Shown: positions 1 to 7,472, counted from the stretch's first letter. The stretch is DNA of 12,317 bases from Elusimicrobia bacterium CG06_land_8_20_14_3_00_38_11 (GCA_002780205.1 PEVQ01000053.1:1958-14274); one strand, 5' to 3'. The notes: a model not told the origin generated them from the sequence alone. Numbers and translations are program-made.

Positions 1-85
1 AAAACCTTACAAAAATCATCGGTATTCCGGCATACATTCCTTCACCCTGAACAGATGTAAATATTTCCGAAATTCTTCCAATCAT
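1..85 (-). CDS. queE: 7-carboxy-7-deazaguanine synthase QueE, N-terminal part (cut by window edge)
   Basis: Only the first 28 codons are inside the window. Reading from the ATG at 85, the protein starts MIGRISEIFTSVQGEG and continues MYAGIPMIFVRF. This is the usual QueE opening: I-S-E-I-F-x-S-x-Q-G-E-G followed by a G-x-P-x-x-F-V-R strand just before the radical-SAM CxxxCxxC loop, which lies beyond the edge. QueE is a radical-SAM enzyme that turns 6-carboxytetrahydropterin into 7-carboxy-7-deazaguanine, the step between QueD and QueC. Both of those genes lie directly upstream, so the pathway assignment is well supported. No clear Shine-Dalgarno sequence precedes the ATG, and a repeat of about 120 bases separates it from queC. 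The fragment is too short for most gene finders. Confidence 0.85.
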   Translation of the reverse strand, partial: MIGRISEIFTSVQGEGMYAGIPMIFVRF

Positions 86-96
86 AAAAGTATAAT

Positions 97-220
97 CAGC
101 CACAGAAAACACAGAGAAAAACAAAACTACAGCCACAGATGGACACAGAAAAAGACACTTCTGTGTAAATTCTGTGAAATTCTGTGGCTAAAAAATAACT
201 CTGTGACCTCCGTGGCAAAA
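97..220. repeat. CACAGAG-type nested inverted repeat between queC and queE
   Basis: Two left arms (GCCACAG at 99-105 and 132-138) are matched by two right arms (CTGTGGC at 182-188 and CCGTGGC at 210-216). The sequence between them is built from CACAGA/TCTGTG words. The result is a nested imperfect hairpin filling the whole queC-queE gap. Related sequence occurs at 7493-7621 and at the right edge of the window, so this is a dispersed family. It shows no coding potential; the open frames across it are simply repeat read-through. It may have mobilised as a non-autonomous element, but no target duplication is evident. Confidence 0.8.
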
Positions 221-222
221 AA

Positions 223-900
223 TTAAAAAAGCGGGTCTTTTTTGTTTGCCTCTTTAAAGCCTTTTGCGCGCAAAATGCAGGCATCACACTTCCCGCATGG
301 CTTTTTCCCACCGGTATAACAAGACCATGTCATATCAAGCGGAACTCCTAACTTTACCGCTAATTTCACAATTTCTTTTTTTGTTTTGTAAAGCAACGGG
401 GTTTCAATTTTTATATCCCCATTTTTTGTTCCGACGGATAACAATTTATTAAAATTTTTATAATACTGTGGGCGACAATCGGGATAACCTGAAAAATCAA
501 CCGCATTCGCACCTATAAAAATTTTTTTTGCACCGATTGTTTCTGCAAAAGAAAGAGCATAACTTAAAAAAATAGTATTCCGGCCCGGGACATATGTTGA
601 CGGTATTTCTCTGCCGATTTTTTTATTATATGGAATTTTTTCGGTTTTGTCAATAAGCGAGCTACCCTTCCACGGAAAAATAATTTTTACAATTTTATAA
701 TTGCAACCGGCAAAACGGGCAATCTTTTTAGCGCTTTCAAGTTCGCGATTGTGCCGCTGACCGTAATCAAAAATCAGACAGATGCATCTCTGGTATTTTT
801 TTTTTGCGATATAAAGAACCGTTGATGAATCCATCCCGCCTGACAATAAAACTACGGCTTTACCCCGCTCCTGCGAGCAGGGGAGGGGTTTATTTTTCAT
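223..900 (-). CDS. queC: 7-cyano-7-deazaguanine synthase QueC
   Basis: QueC makes preQ0 from 7-carboxy-7-deazaguanine, ATP and ammonia, for queuosine or other deazapurines. The N-type ATP pyrophosphatase loop SGGMDSS is at residues 20-26. The zinc site is four cysteines near the C terminus (C194, C202, C205, C208; the last three in CGKCDAC). The 225-residue length is normal. I start at the ATG at 900, inside the end of queD (11-base overlap); a TTG at 912 in the same frame is the alternative. The conserved QueC start (KAVVLLSGG) is preceded here by about twelve extra residues, KNKPLPCSQERG. These are encoded by a GC-rich palindrome at 863-888 that looks like an inserted repeat. The gene lies in a queD-queC-queE run and is probably co-translated with queD. 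Confidence 0.95.
   Translation of the reverse strand: MKNKPLPCSQERGKAVVLLSGGMDSSTVLYIAKKKYQRCICLIFDYGQRHNRELESAKKIARFAGCNYKIVKIIFPWKGSSLIDKTEKIPYNKKIGREIPSTYVPGRNTIFLSYALSFAETIGAKKIFIGANAVDFSGYPDCRPQYYKNFNKLLSVGTKNGDIKIETPLLYKTKKEIVKLAVKLGVPLDMTWSCYTGGKKPCGKCDACILRAKGFKEANKKDPLF
863..888. repeat. GC-rich palindromic repeat inside the queC N-terminus
   Basis: A 26-base imperfect inverted repeat with core CCTGC/GCAGG arms and C-rich/G-rich outer arms, about ten of twelve bases pairing. It is much more GC-rich than its surroundings and encodes PLPCSQER in front of the conserved start of QueC. Its style matches the other C-rich palindromes at 1292-1311 and 7334-7351. I read it as an in-frame repeat insertion that was tolerated because it sits ahead of the fold. 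Confidence 0.6.
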
Positions 901-1267
901 AGTATGTTGCAAAATTTTTCTCGGTCTCCCAGACAGTCACCTTAATTTTTAATTTTACATTTTTAATTTTTAATTGTATTCGTTTAAAAATCTGTTTCGC
1001 TATATTTTCCGCAGTGGGATTAACCCCGCCCGCGGGGTCAAATGGCGAAATGTCATTCAGGTAACCATGATCAAATCTTGACAGCATCTCCTTCAGAATT
1101 CTTTTTAAGTCGGTAAAATCGACAAGCATTCCGCTTTTATCAAGTGTATTACCTGAAACAGTCAGTCGAACCTTGTAATTATGTCCGTGTAATTTTTCGC
1201 ATTTACCTTTGTAATTTCTTAAATTATGTGCCGCCGAAAAATCATCTTCAACCGTTACGCTATACAT
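890..1267 (-). CDS. queD: 6-carboxy-5,6,7,8-tetrahydropterin synthase QueD
   Basis: QueD converts 7,8-dihydroneopterin triphosphate to 6-carboxytetrahydropterin, the first dedicated step of queuosine-precursor synthesis. The 125-residue length is typical. The zinc histidines are visible as H14 (SAAH) and H27/H29 (LHGHNY), with catalytic Cys23 in GKCEKLHGH. The DHGYLND segment and the late glutamate in VWETEKN complete the pattern of the 6-pyruvoyl-tetrahydropterin synthase superfamily. The presence of the GKCxxxHGH cysteine favours QueD over a PTPS. A good ribosome binding site (AGAGG, about 6 bases upstream) fixes the ATG at 1267. The gene overlaps queC at its 3' end and is preceded by a palindromic repeat rather than a visible promoter. 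Confidence 0.95.
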   Translation of the reverse strand: MYSVTVEDDFSAAHNLRNYKGKCEKLHGHNYKVRLTVSGNTLDKSGMLVDFTDLKRILKEMLSRFDHGYLNDISPFDPAGGVNPTAENIAKQIFKRIQLKIKNVKLKIKVTVWETEKNFATYYEK

Positions 1268-1277
1268 TAATACCTCT

Positions 1278-1318
1278 ATTCGCTTCGCTCACCCCCGAAT
1301 AAATTCGGGGGCTACATT
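1278..1318. repeat. 41-base repeat with palindromic core (copy 1)
   Basis: The left flank ATTCGCTTCGCTCACCC (1278-1294) and right flank CTACATT (1312-1318) are identical to those of the element at 7319-7359, but the 17-base cores differ. Here the core completes a perfect hairpin, CCCCCGAAT and ATTCGGGGG with a two-base AA loop (1292-1311). No T-run follows on either strand, so it is not an ordinary intrinsic terminator. It fills most of the 59-base murI-queD gap. Confidence 0.8.
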
Positions 1319-1326
1319 TTGTCCCA

Positions 1327-2142
1327 CTATTCTATACTTACTTTTTTTACTCCGGATATAATTTTTCCTAAAAAAATTTTGCTCAATTTGGAAAATTTAT
1401 CGGGAGCATCCGAAACATAAAATTTTAAATTCCCACGGGAGTTTGCCGTTCTGATTAAACCTTTGTTTGATAATATTTTTTTGACATCTTTGGAAACTTC
1501 CTCTGCGGAATCAATAAGTTTTATTTTTTCCCCGACAACTTCCTGAATAATTTCTTTAATTATCGGATAATGAGTGCATCCTAAAATTACGACATCGCAA
1601 CCGGCTTTTTTCAGAGGATGAAGATATATTTTTGCGATATCTTTCATAATTTTACCGTAGATCCAGCCCTCTTCAACCAGCGGAACGAAAAGCGGGCACG
1701 GCTGCTGGACAATTTTAATTTTTTTGTTAAATATTTTAACGGCATTTTGATATGATTCGCTTTTTATCGTTGCGGGAGTTCCAATGATACCGATTTTTTT
1801 ATTAACGGTTTCAGAAACCGCGGCGCGCACGCCGCTTTTTATCACCCCTATAACCGGTATCTCTTTTGCAATTTTTTTTATGTCGTTAAGGGCAAGTGCA
1901 GATGCGGTATTGCAGGCAACCAATATAAGTTTCACATTGTGCCCGATTAAAAATTTCGTAATCTGCCTTGAAAAATTCCTTACCGCATTTTCTGATTTTG
2001 TTCCATATGGAACTCTCGCAGTATCTCCGAAATAAATTATGTTTTCCGACGGTAAAATTTTTACCAGTTCTTTCAAAACGGTGAGACCGCCGAGCCCGGA
2101 ATCAAACATACCGATAGGATTATTATTTAAGCCGTTTTTCAT
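1327..2142 (-). CDS. murI: glutamate racemase MurI
   Basis: MurI interconverts L- and D-glutamate and so supplies D-glutamate for the peptidoglycan stem peptide. At 271 residues it has normal length and both catalytic cysteines: C77 in ACNTA and C189 in GCTHYP. The substrate loop FDSGLGGLTVL (13-23), GDTARVPYG (39-47) and the PCPLFVPLVEEG segment (148-159) are also present. The start ATG at 2142 lies inside the end of the amidase gene (20-base overlap, different frame), which implies translational coupling. The ribosome binding site is weak. The coupling to a cell-wall amidase fits a murein role. The TAG stop is followed by a palindromic repeat and then queD. Confidence 0.96.
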   Translation of the reverse strand: MKNGLNNNPIGMFDSGLGGLTVLKELVKILPSENIIYFGDTARVPYGTKSENAVRNFSRQITKFLIGHNVKLILVACNTASALALNDIKKIAKEIPVIGVIKSGVRAAVSETVNKKIGIIGTPATIKSESYQNAVKIFNKKIKIVQQPCPLFVPLVEEGWIYGKIMKDIAKIYLHPLKKAGCDVVILGCTHYPIIKEIIQEVVGEKIKLIDSAEEVSKDVKKILSNKGLIRTANSRGNLKFYVSDAPDKFSKLSKIFLGKIISGVKKVSIE

Positions 2143-3733
2143 ATTCTTTTATGCCGTTAAAAATATTTTCCGTTATTTCTTTCTGAAATTTTTTCCGGTT
2201 GAGAAGTTTTTCCTCTTTAGCGTTTGATAAAAATCCGACCTCAATTAAAACTGCCGGCATCGTAGCACCCCTTAAAACATAAAAATTCGCCTGCTTGACG
2301 CCGCGGGAATCTAAATTTGAAAAATTGCTGCATACCTGCCGGTTAATGGTTCCGCAGAGAGTCGCCGACTCGTTCATAAACTCGGTAACTGCCATGGATA
2401 ACAAAAGTCTTTCTATGTCTCTCTTCCCGGAAAGTGAGGGCTTTTCAAGTGCAATCACAGAATTTTCCATGTTTGCAACTGCGGCAGCGGCACGGTCGGT
2501 TGCCTTTTCCGATAGAAAATAAATTTCAAAACCTCGGGTATCGTCGGAAATAGAGGCATTACAGTGAATACTTACAAACAGGTCAGCCATAACTTTATTG
2601 GCAAATTTCGTTCTGTCCGCAAGCGGAATAAAAGTGTCGTCGGTGCGAGTTAAAAAAACCTCATATCCGTTTTTCTTTAATATCTCCGTAAGACGCTGTG
2701 CAATTATCAGATTTATATCTTTTTCCTTTGTTCCTTTGGGACCTATTGCTCCGGGATCTTCTCCACCGTGGCCGGCATCAATAACAATTTTGTTAAGTTT
2801 ATGCTCAACTTTTTCCGGTTGTAACTTTTTTGTGTCATTGTTTTCAATAATCGGAAATTCTGTTTCTTTTTCTATAGAAGATTCAGGCGGGAGAATGTCC
2901 GACGGTATATTTGTTTCCGAAAAACCGGTGGATGAAGGCGCCAACACGCTAGATAAACCTGTCAATTTGGAAGTTGTCTCGCCGATTCTTTCAACATCAA
3001 TCACAAGCCGAAACGGCGACGACAGAGTAAATGTTTCACTTTTCCCGGAATAAGTTCCGAGATTTATGACGAACAAAACATCCCGCTCCAAATTTGTCGC
3101 ATCAATGCTGTCAACAACACCGTCATTTATACTAATTGACGACTTTTCAACATCTCTGACTTTGCTTCTGTAAATTTTTACGGCAATTTTTTTTTCTTTT
3201 GACGAATCAATTTGGATCTCTTTCTTTTCAACCGCCTGAATTACCAGACGGGTCTTATCTTTATAGGAATAATATCTCGGAGGAAAAATATCCGGAATCG
3301 GAGAAATGCGTAAAATGAGACGACGGTAATCCCACTCGCTGTAAAAACCGGAAATATTCGCGAACGCTCTTGTAAGTACAAACTCAAGAGGTATTAAAAG
3401 TTTGCTGCCGTCCAACTTCGCCGACTTATTCATCAGCCGTTCAATTTTATCTACAACAACTTTTTTTGAACCAATCTGAAAAATTATTTCTTTGTTGTTC
3501 AGGGTGAGAATGACTTTTTTTGATAAAGGAAGCCAATTGGTTTTTGCATCGTAAATTTTTGCGATGTCATCGGTTGACAAATAACCCATCCCCTGAACAA
3601 GAATAAGCGGAATGGATAAAAAAGTCGAATTTTCTTTTACTACATGAATCGTTTTTATCTCGGTAAAAACGGAAGAGACAAAAAAAGAAATAAAAAACAA
3701 AAAAACTACCACACTTTTTCTATTGCATACCAT
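2123..3733 (-). CDS. secreted N-acetylmuramoyl-L-alanine amidase (Amidase_3) with copper-amine-oxidase-like and AMIN-like N-terminal domains
   Basis: A zinc amidase that would cleave the bond between MurNAc and the stem peptide, for example in cell separation. From the ATG at 3733 (536 residues) it opens with a basic stretch and hydrophobic signal (VVVFLFFISFFVSSVF). Next is a region resembling the copper amine oxidase N-terminal domain (about 40-130), then a beta-rich AMIN-like region (about 140-250) and a Ser/Pro/Glu-rich linker (about 255-305). The catalytic domain runs from about 314 to the end: VIDAGHGG with H322, E337 in KEKD, SIHCNA with H390, and E498 in VLIEVGFLSN. These are the expected zinc ligands and catalytic glutamate of the AmiC/CwlM fold. 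An in-frame GTG at 3760 would add nine residues. Substrate targeting by the N-terminal domains is inferred from family knowledge. Confidence 0.9.
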   Translation of the reverse strand: MVCNRKSVVVFLFFISFFVSSVFTEIKTIHVVKENSTFLSIPLILVQGMGYLSTDDIAKIYDAKTNWLPLSKKVILTLNNKEIIFQIGSKKVVVDKIERLMNKSAKLDGSKLLIPLEFVLTRAFANISGFYSEWDYRRLILRISPIPDIFPPRYYSYKDKTRLVIQAVEKKEIQIDSSKEKKIAVKIYRSKVRDVEKSSISINDGVVDSIDATNLERDVLFVINLGTYSGKSETFTLSSPFRLVIDVERIGETTSKLTGLSSVLAPSSTGFSETNIPSDILPPESSIEKETEFPIIENNDTKKLQPEKVEHKLNKIVIDAGHGGEDPGAIGPKGTKEKDINLIIAQRLTEILKKNGYEVFLTRTDDTFIPLADRTKFANKVMADLFVSIHCNASISDDTRGFEIYFLSEKATDRAAAAVANMENSVIALEKPSLSGKRDIERLLLSMAVTEFMNESATLCGTINRQVCSNFSNLDSRGVKQANFYVLRGATMPAVLIEVGFLSNAKEEKLLNRKKFQKEITENIFNGIKEYEKRLK

Positions 3734-3760
3734 TTTAATTTTAACCTTTAACCTTTTCAC

Positions 3761-4924
3761 TCACCTGCTTTTCAGCATGTCCATATAATTCAAGTAATTC
3801 GTTTTAATTTCAGATATTGAATCGCCGCCGAATTTTTCTAAAAATGCTTTTGCTATTTCAATTGAGACGACCGCTTCGCCTATAACGCCGGCCGCAGGAA
3901 CCGCACAGACATCTGAACGGACAATCTGCGCTTTCATAGTTTCCTTTGTTTTTATGTCAACCGATTGCAGCGGTCTTTTTAATGACGGTATCGGTTTCAT
4001 CGCAGCGCGGACAATTATTTGCTCGCCGTTGGAAATCCCGCCCTCAATGCCGCCGGCATTGTTTGATTTACGCCAATAACCGATTGATTTGTCGTAAAAA
4101 ATTTCGTCGTGCACCTCTGAACCCAGTTTTCTTGTTATGTCAAATCCGCGGCCTATTTCAACGCCTTTTACCGCCTGAATTGACATCACCGCGAATGCAA
4201 GACGCGCATCAAGTTTTAAGTCCCACTGGGTATGATTTCCGAGTCCGACAGGAACGCCGCCGACAACAACGGTAAAAATTCCTCCGACGGTATCACCATT
4301 TTCCTTTGCTTTTTCAATCGCTTTTATCATCTGTTCGGCAACTTTTTCATCATAACATCTCACCGGCGAATTTTCTACAAGTTCAGCGATGTCATCAATT
4401 TTCATTTTTGATGACGGGACGCGAATATCGGCGATTTCTTTCGTAAAAGAAATTATTTTTATTCCAAATTCTTTTAAAAATTTTTTACAAATCGCACCGA
4501 CAGCAACACGGGCGGCGGTTTCCCGGGCGCTTGACCTTTCAAGAATATCTCTCATATCGTCAGTATTGAACTTTAAAACTCCGGGAAGGTCAGCATGACC
4601 CGGGCGAGGACGGGTTAATTTGAATTTTTCATCGGCATCACCGGCTTCCGTGGACATTATTGTTTTCCAATTTTCCCAATCCTTGTTTGAAATTGTCAGT
4701 GCAATGGGCGAACCGAGTGTTTTTCCATGACGAACGCCGGAAGTAATGGAAACCTTATCACTCTCAATTGATTGCATTCTTTCGCCGCGGCCGAAACCCT
4801 TTTGACGACGGGCAAGTTCACTGTTTATAAAATCCTCGTCCAATTCAAGTCCGTAGGGAATGCCCTCCAATATGGCAGTAAGACATTTACCGTGCGACTC
4901 GCCGCTGGTTACATATCTTATCAT
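3761..4924 (-). CDS. aroC: chorismate synthase AroC
   Basis: AroC catalyses the last shikimate-pathway step, EPSP to chorismate, using reduced FMN. Conserved segments include GESHG with H11, RRQKGFGRGERM (39-50), RPRPGHADLPG (105-115), SSARETAARV (131-140) and, near the C terminus, GGIEGGISNG and RSDVCAVPAAGVIGE. The length is 387 residues from the ATG at 4924. That start is chosen because MIRYVTSGESHGK is the canonical N-terminus, a perfect AGGAGG lies about eight bases upstream, and the ATG overlaps the aroE stop as ATGA. A longer frame begins at 4984 but only adds sequence antiparallel to nothing known. The amidase follows immediately. Tight coupling to aroE suggests stoichiometric expression of the two shikimate enzymes. 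Confidence 0.97.
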   Translation of the reverse strand: MIRYVTSGESHGKCLTAILEGIPYGLELDEDFINSELARRQKGFGRGERMQSIESDKVSITSGVRHGKTLGSPIALTISNKDWENWKTIMSTEAGDADEKFKLTRPRPGHADLPGVLKFNTDDMRDILERSSARETAARVAVGAICKKFLKEFGIKIISFTKEIADIRVPSSKMKIDDIAELVENSPVRCYDEKVAEQMIKAIEKAKENGDTVGGIFTVVVGGVPVGLGNHTQWDLKLDARLAFAVMSIQAVKGVEIGRGFDITRKLGSEVHDEIFYDKSIGYWRKSNNAGGIEGGISNGEQIIVRAAMKPIPSLKRPLQSVDIKTKETMKAQIVRSDVCAVPAAGVIGEAVVSIEIAKAFLEKFGGDSISEIKTNYLNYMDMLKSR

Positions 4925-5745
4925 TTTAACGCCCTCCTCAAAACCTTTTTCATAAAATCTACGGGCGGAATTTTCCCCGTCCATAATTCAAACGACTTCG
5001 CCCCCTGATAAACAAGCATATCCAAACCGTCGGCAAAGTCGGCGCCTATTTTTTTTGCATCTTTTATAAGTTGCGTTTCTCTGTTATAAATAACATCATA
5101 CACAAACAAATCTTTCCTTAAATATTTTTTATCAATCGGGGAACAATCGCCATCTTTCATTCCTACCGGCGTGGCATTTATAAAAATATCGGCACTTTCT
5201 ATTTCATCCGGAATTTGCGGGATTTTTACAACCTTAATTTGCCGAAACGAACCTTCTGAAAAATTTTTTGCTTTTACGGTATCAATATCGGCTACCGTAA
5301 GTCGGTTGATTTTTGAATCAATAAGCGAAAGAGCGATCGCCTTGGCAACACCGCCGCAACCCAGCATTAAAACGTTTTTATTCCCCGATGTGATTTTTTC
5401 GGATATTGATTTTAAAAAACCGTAATAATCCGTATTAAAACCAAACAATTTCCCGTTTTTGTTGACGATAGTATTTACCGCACCGATTTTTTTCGCCTCG
5501 ACGGAAATTTTGTCAAGATATTTTACTATGTTTTCCTTGTAAGGAATTGTAACATTAACGCCTATGATGTCAAGAATACGAACGGCATCTACTGCGCGGG
5601 AAAGATCAGCCGGCTTTACCTCAAAGGGCAAATAAAGTAAATCCAAACCCATTTTTTTTATCACTGCATTATGCATCAACGGAGAAAGCGAATGCCCTAT
5701 TGGATAACCTAATATTCCTAAAATTTTTGTTTTTGACGAAACCAT
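4921..5745 (-). CDS. aroE: shikimate dehydrogenase AroE
   Basis: AroE reduces 3-dehydroshikimate to shikimate with NADPH. From the ATG at 5745 it has 274 residues. Shikimate-binding motifs are GHSLSP (S19, S21), VTIPYKE with catalytic K70, GAVNT (N91) and NTDYYGF with D106. The nucleotide-binding glycine loop GCGGVAKA is at 129-136, followed later by NATPVGM and the DGLDMLVYQGAKSFELWTG signature. A GGGAGAA ribosome binding site precedes the ATG; the TTG at 5763 is rejected because that ribosome site fits the ATG. It lies four bases after the TldE stop and overlaps aroC by four bases. Confidence 0.96.
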   Translation of the reverse strand: MVSSKTKILGILGYPIGHSLSPLMHNAVIKKMGLDLLYLPFEVKPADLSRAVDAVRILDIIGVNVTIPYKENIVKYLDKISVEAKKIGAVNTIVNKNGKLFGFNTDYYGFLKSISEKITSGNKNVLMLGCGGVAKAIALSLIDSKINRLTVADIDTVKAKNFSEGSFRQIKVVKIPQIPDEIESADIFINATPVGMKDGDCSPIDKKYLRKDLFVYDVIYNRETQLIKDAKKIGADFADGLDMLVYQGAKSFELWTGKIPPVDFMKKVLRRALK

Positions 5746-5749
5746 AATT

Positions 5750-7096
5750 TTATTCTCCCGCAACCGACAATCTGTTTATTAACAAAGACGGACTCCCGAC
5801 GCTTCCGTAAAACTTCAAATCATTTCCCACGCATACAACACTGCCGAACAAATCCAGAATATTTCCGGCAATCGTTATTCCATGAACGGGGAATTTTTTA
5901 ATGCCGTTTTCTATAAAAAAACCGTTAACGCCGACGGAAAACTCGCCGGAAACCGCATCCGCATTATGCATGCCCATCGTCTCGGTTATCAAAAGTCCTC
6001 CACCGGCAAGATGAAGCAGCAGTTCATTGAAAGAAAAATTTCCTTTTTGAATATAAATGTTCGTTGGGGCGGGGCGCGAAATTCCGGAATAACTTCTTGA
6101 AGAATTTCCTGTTGATTTTACATTATCCTTGTTTGCCGTGTATAAATCGTAAAGATAATTTTTTAGCATTCCTTTTTCTATCAGCACCGTTTTTTGCGTC
6201 GGAATACCCTCGTCATCAAAAGATGATGTCGCCACGCCACCTGCAAGCGTTCCGTCATCTATAATGTCCAATTTATCGGAACATACTTTTTTATTAAGTT
6301 TTTCGGAAAGTAGCGATACGTTTTTCTGCACGCTATACGCAGAAAATGATGAATCTAAAATCGCAAGAAATTCACAGGCGACATTTTGATTAAATACAAC
6401 GGAATAATTACCGGTTTTTATTTTTTTAGCCCCCAAAAGGTCAACGGAATTTTTTACCGCTTCATCTGTAACAGTTTCAAAATCAATCTCTTCTAAAATC
6501 CGCGTAACCTTTGATTCACCGCCGACCTGAATTTCTTCGCCGGCGGAAGCAACGCAGGAAATTCCATATGAAAAAACTGTTCCGCGGGTGGAAAGTTCAA
6601 GACCATTACTATTCATAATATGCGTTTCGCCAAGTGATTCCGAATAAACCACCCTTATGACATTTTTTATTTTATTATTTGCCAATGCTATGCTTTCCAT
6701 TTTTTTGATTAGTGCAATTTTTTTGTCTAACGGCTCTTTGCCGAACGAATTATCGCAAATATCAAGTTCACAGCGGGGCGGCGTCTTTGACGGAAACGCA
6801 AGCGACACATATTTATCCTGCTGTAAGAACTCCGAGTTTTTTAACGCCGACGAAATTAGAGCATCCGTTGCCTGTTCATTAAAATTATTTGTATATGCAG
6901 AACCTGCTTTCCCATCTTTTATAATTTTAATTCCTACGCCCTGCGATTCTGAAATATAAAAATCTTCAAATTTTTTATCCGACCAAACAATAGTTGTATC
7001 GGCGGTTTTATCGGCAAAAATTTCTACACCTGCCGATAATCCTACCGTTTTTTGTGCTTTTGAAAAAATATCTCTGAAAAAATTTTTATTTATCAT
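5750..7096 (-). CDS. TldD/PmbA family protein, TldE (PmbA) type
   Basis: The protein has 448 residues from the ATG at 7096, which overlaps the preceding stop as ATGA. Family hallmarks are the N-terminal segment ESQGVGIKIIKDGKAGSAYT, the middle motif DDEGIPTQKTVLIEKGML and the late glycine-rich run ETMGMHNADAVSGEFSVGVNG split over about 390-410. No HExxxH zinc site is present, so it corresponds to the TldE/PmbA half rather than the TldD half. In characterised pairs TldD and TldE form a heterodimeric metallopeptidase that degrades unfolded peptides and matures some ribosomally made peptides. No TldD partner is in the window. An in-frame TTG at 7114 is a less likely start. Identity is secure at family level; the substrate is unknown. 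Confidence 0.9.
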   Translation of the reverse strand: MINKNFFRDIFSKAQKTVGLSAGVEIFADKTADTTIVWSDKKFEDFYISESQGVGIKIIKDGKAGSAYTNNFNEQATDALISSALKNSEFLQQDKYVSLAFPSKTPPRCELDICDNSFGKEPLDKKIALIKKMESIALANNKIKNVIRVVYSESLGETHIMNSNGLELSTRGTVFSYGISCVASAGEEIQVGGESKVTRILEEIDFETVTDEAVKNSVDLLGAKKIKTGNYSVVFNQNVACEFLAILDSSFSAYSVQKNVSLLSEKLNKKVCSDKLDIIDDGTLAGGVATSSFDDEGIPTQKTVLIEKGMLKNYLYDLYTANKDNVKSTGNSSRSYSGISRPAPTNIYIQKGNFSFNELLLHLAGGGLLITETMGMHNADAVSGEFSVGVNGFFIENGIKKFPVHGITIAGNILDLFGSVVCVGNDLKFYGSVGSPSLLINRLSVAGE

Positions 7097-7308
7097 CTTA
7101 TCAGCATTGTCCAAACCATATAAAACGCGATTAATGCAAGCAGTATAAAAATTACGCCGATTTTTTTCCGACGGAGAAGCACATAACTATCATTAAACAA
7201 AAACTCTTTCGCATAAAAATTTATTTTCATAACTAATTTCGGTTTATATAAATAGATATAACCTAAAAACAAAAGCACGATTCCGCAAATAAGTTTTATG
7301 GTAACCAT
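7093..7308 (-). CDS. small two-helix membrane protein, function unknown
   Basis: From the ATG at 7308 it encodes 71 residues. Two hydrophobic segments (about 4-21, IKLICGIVLLFLGYIYLY, and about 49-68, GVIFILLALIAFYMVW) flank a basic loop containing KEFLFNDSYVLLRRKK. I do not recognise a family. The ATG at 7308 is preferred over the in-frame ATG at 7320 because a GGGGGGA ribosome site lies between them. It is the first gene after the promoter at 7444-7472 and overlaps the TldE gene by four bases, so it should be co-translated with it. With both ends cytoplasmic or both outside, it would be a hairpin in the inner membrane. Confidence 0.7.
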   Translation of the reverse strand: MVTIKLICGIVLLFLGYIYLYKPKLVMKINFYAKEFLFNDSYVLLRRKKIGVIFILLALIAFYMVWTMLIR

Positions 7309-7318
7309 AATTCCCCCC

Positions 7319-7359
7319 ATTCGCTTCGCTCACCCACCCCTTAAGGGGTGGACTACATT
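7319..7359. repeat. 41-base repeat with palindromic core (copy 2)
   Basis: It has the same 17-base left flank (7319-7335) and 7-base right flank CTACATT (7353-7359) as the copy at 1278-1318, in the same orientation. The 17-base core between them is unrelated, yet again self-complementary. The result is a perfect 18-base palindrome, CCACCCCTT followed by AAGGGGTGG (7334-7351). It lies in the 5' leader of the membrane protein/TldE/aroE operon, just ahead of the first start codon. Confidence 0.8.
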
Positions 7360-7366
7360 GTTGTTT

Positions 7367-7416
7367 GAATTTGCTCCATTGCCAACCCCATTGAAATGGG
7401 GTTATTCCGCAAATTC
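7367..7416. repeat. two-tier inverted repeat in the divergent intergenic region
   Basis: Outer arms GAATTTGC (7367-7374) and GCAAATTC (7409-7416) enclose a second perfect hairpin, AACCCCATT and AATGGGGTT with a GA loop (7384-7403). It lies a few bases beyond the 41-base repeat and would be transcribed in the leader of the minus-strand operon. The T-run at 7416-7424 follows on the plus strand, so it could in principle terminate plus-strand transcription. However, no plus-strand gene ends here. Confidence 0.65.
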
Positions 7417-7443
7417 TTTTTTTTCTACATCATTTACAAATTT

Positions 7444-7472
7444 ATTTTATAATAAATATGGCAAAATGTCAA
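7444..7472 (-). promoter_or_regulatory. sigma70-type promoter for the membrane protein-tldE-aroE-aroC operon
   Basis: On the minus strand, -35 TTGACA (7467-7472, perfect) is followed by a 17-base spacer and -10 TAAAAT (7444-7449, five of six). The expected start is near 7437, giving a leader of about 130 nucleotides with two hairpins before the ATG at 7308. It overlaps the opposing promoter at 7458-7486. Confidence 0.65.

Noticed and set aside
97..220. CRISPR array from regularly repeated CACAGA words
   Set aside because: Units are too short, irregularly spaced and arranged as inverted arms, with no spacers or cas genes.
96..311. 71-residue open frame on the minus strand near queE
   Set aside because: It runs through the CACAGAG repeat and antisense-shifted queC sequence; no ribosome site and no recognisable domain.
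1292..1311. intrinsic terminator between murI and queD
   Set aside because: The stem is strong but no T-run follows on the minus strand, and the same element type occurs in a 5' leader at 7334-7351.
1268..1326. preQ1 riboswitch upstream of queD
   Set aside because: The gap is short and occupied by the 41-base palindromic repeat; no preQ1 aptamer pseudoknot pattern could be made out.
2598..3053. 151-residue plus-strand frame opposite the amidase
   Set aside because: Antisense shadow of a clearly conserved amidase; no start signal or domain.
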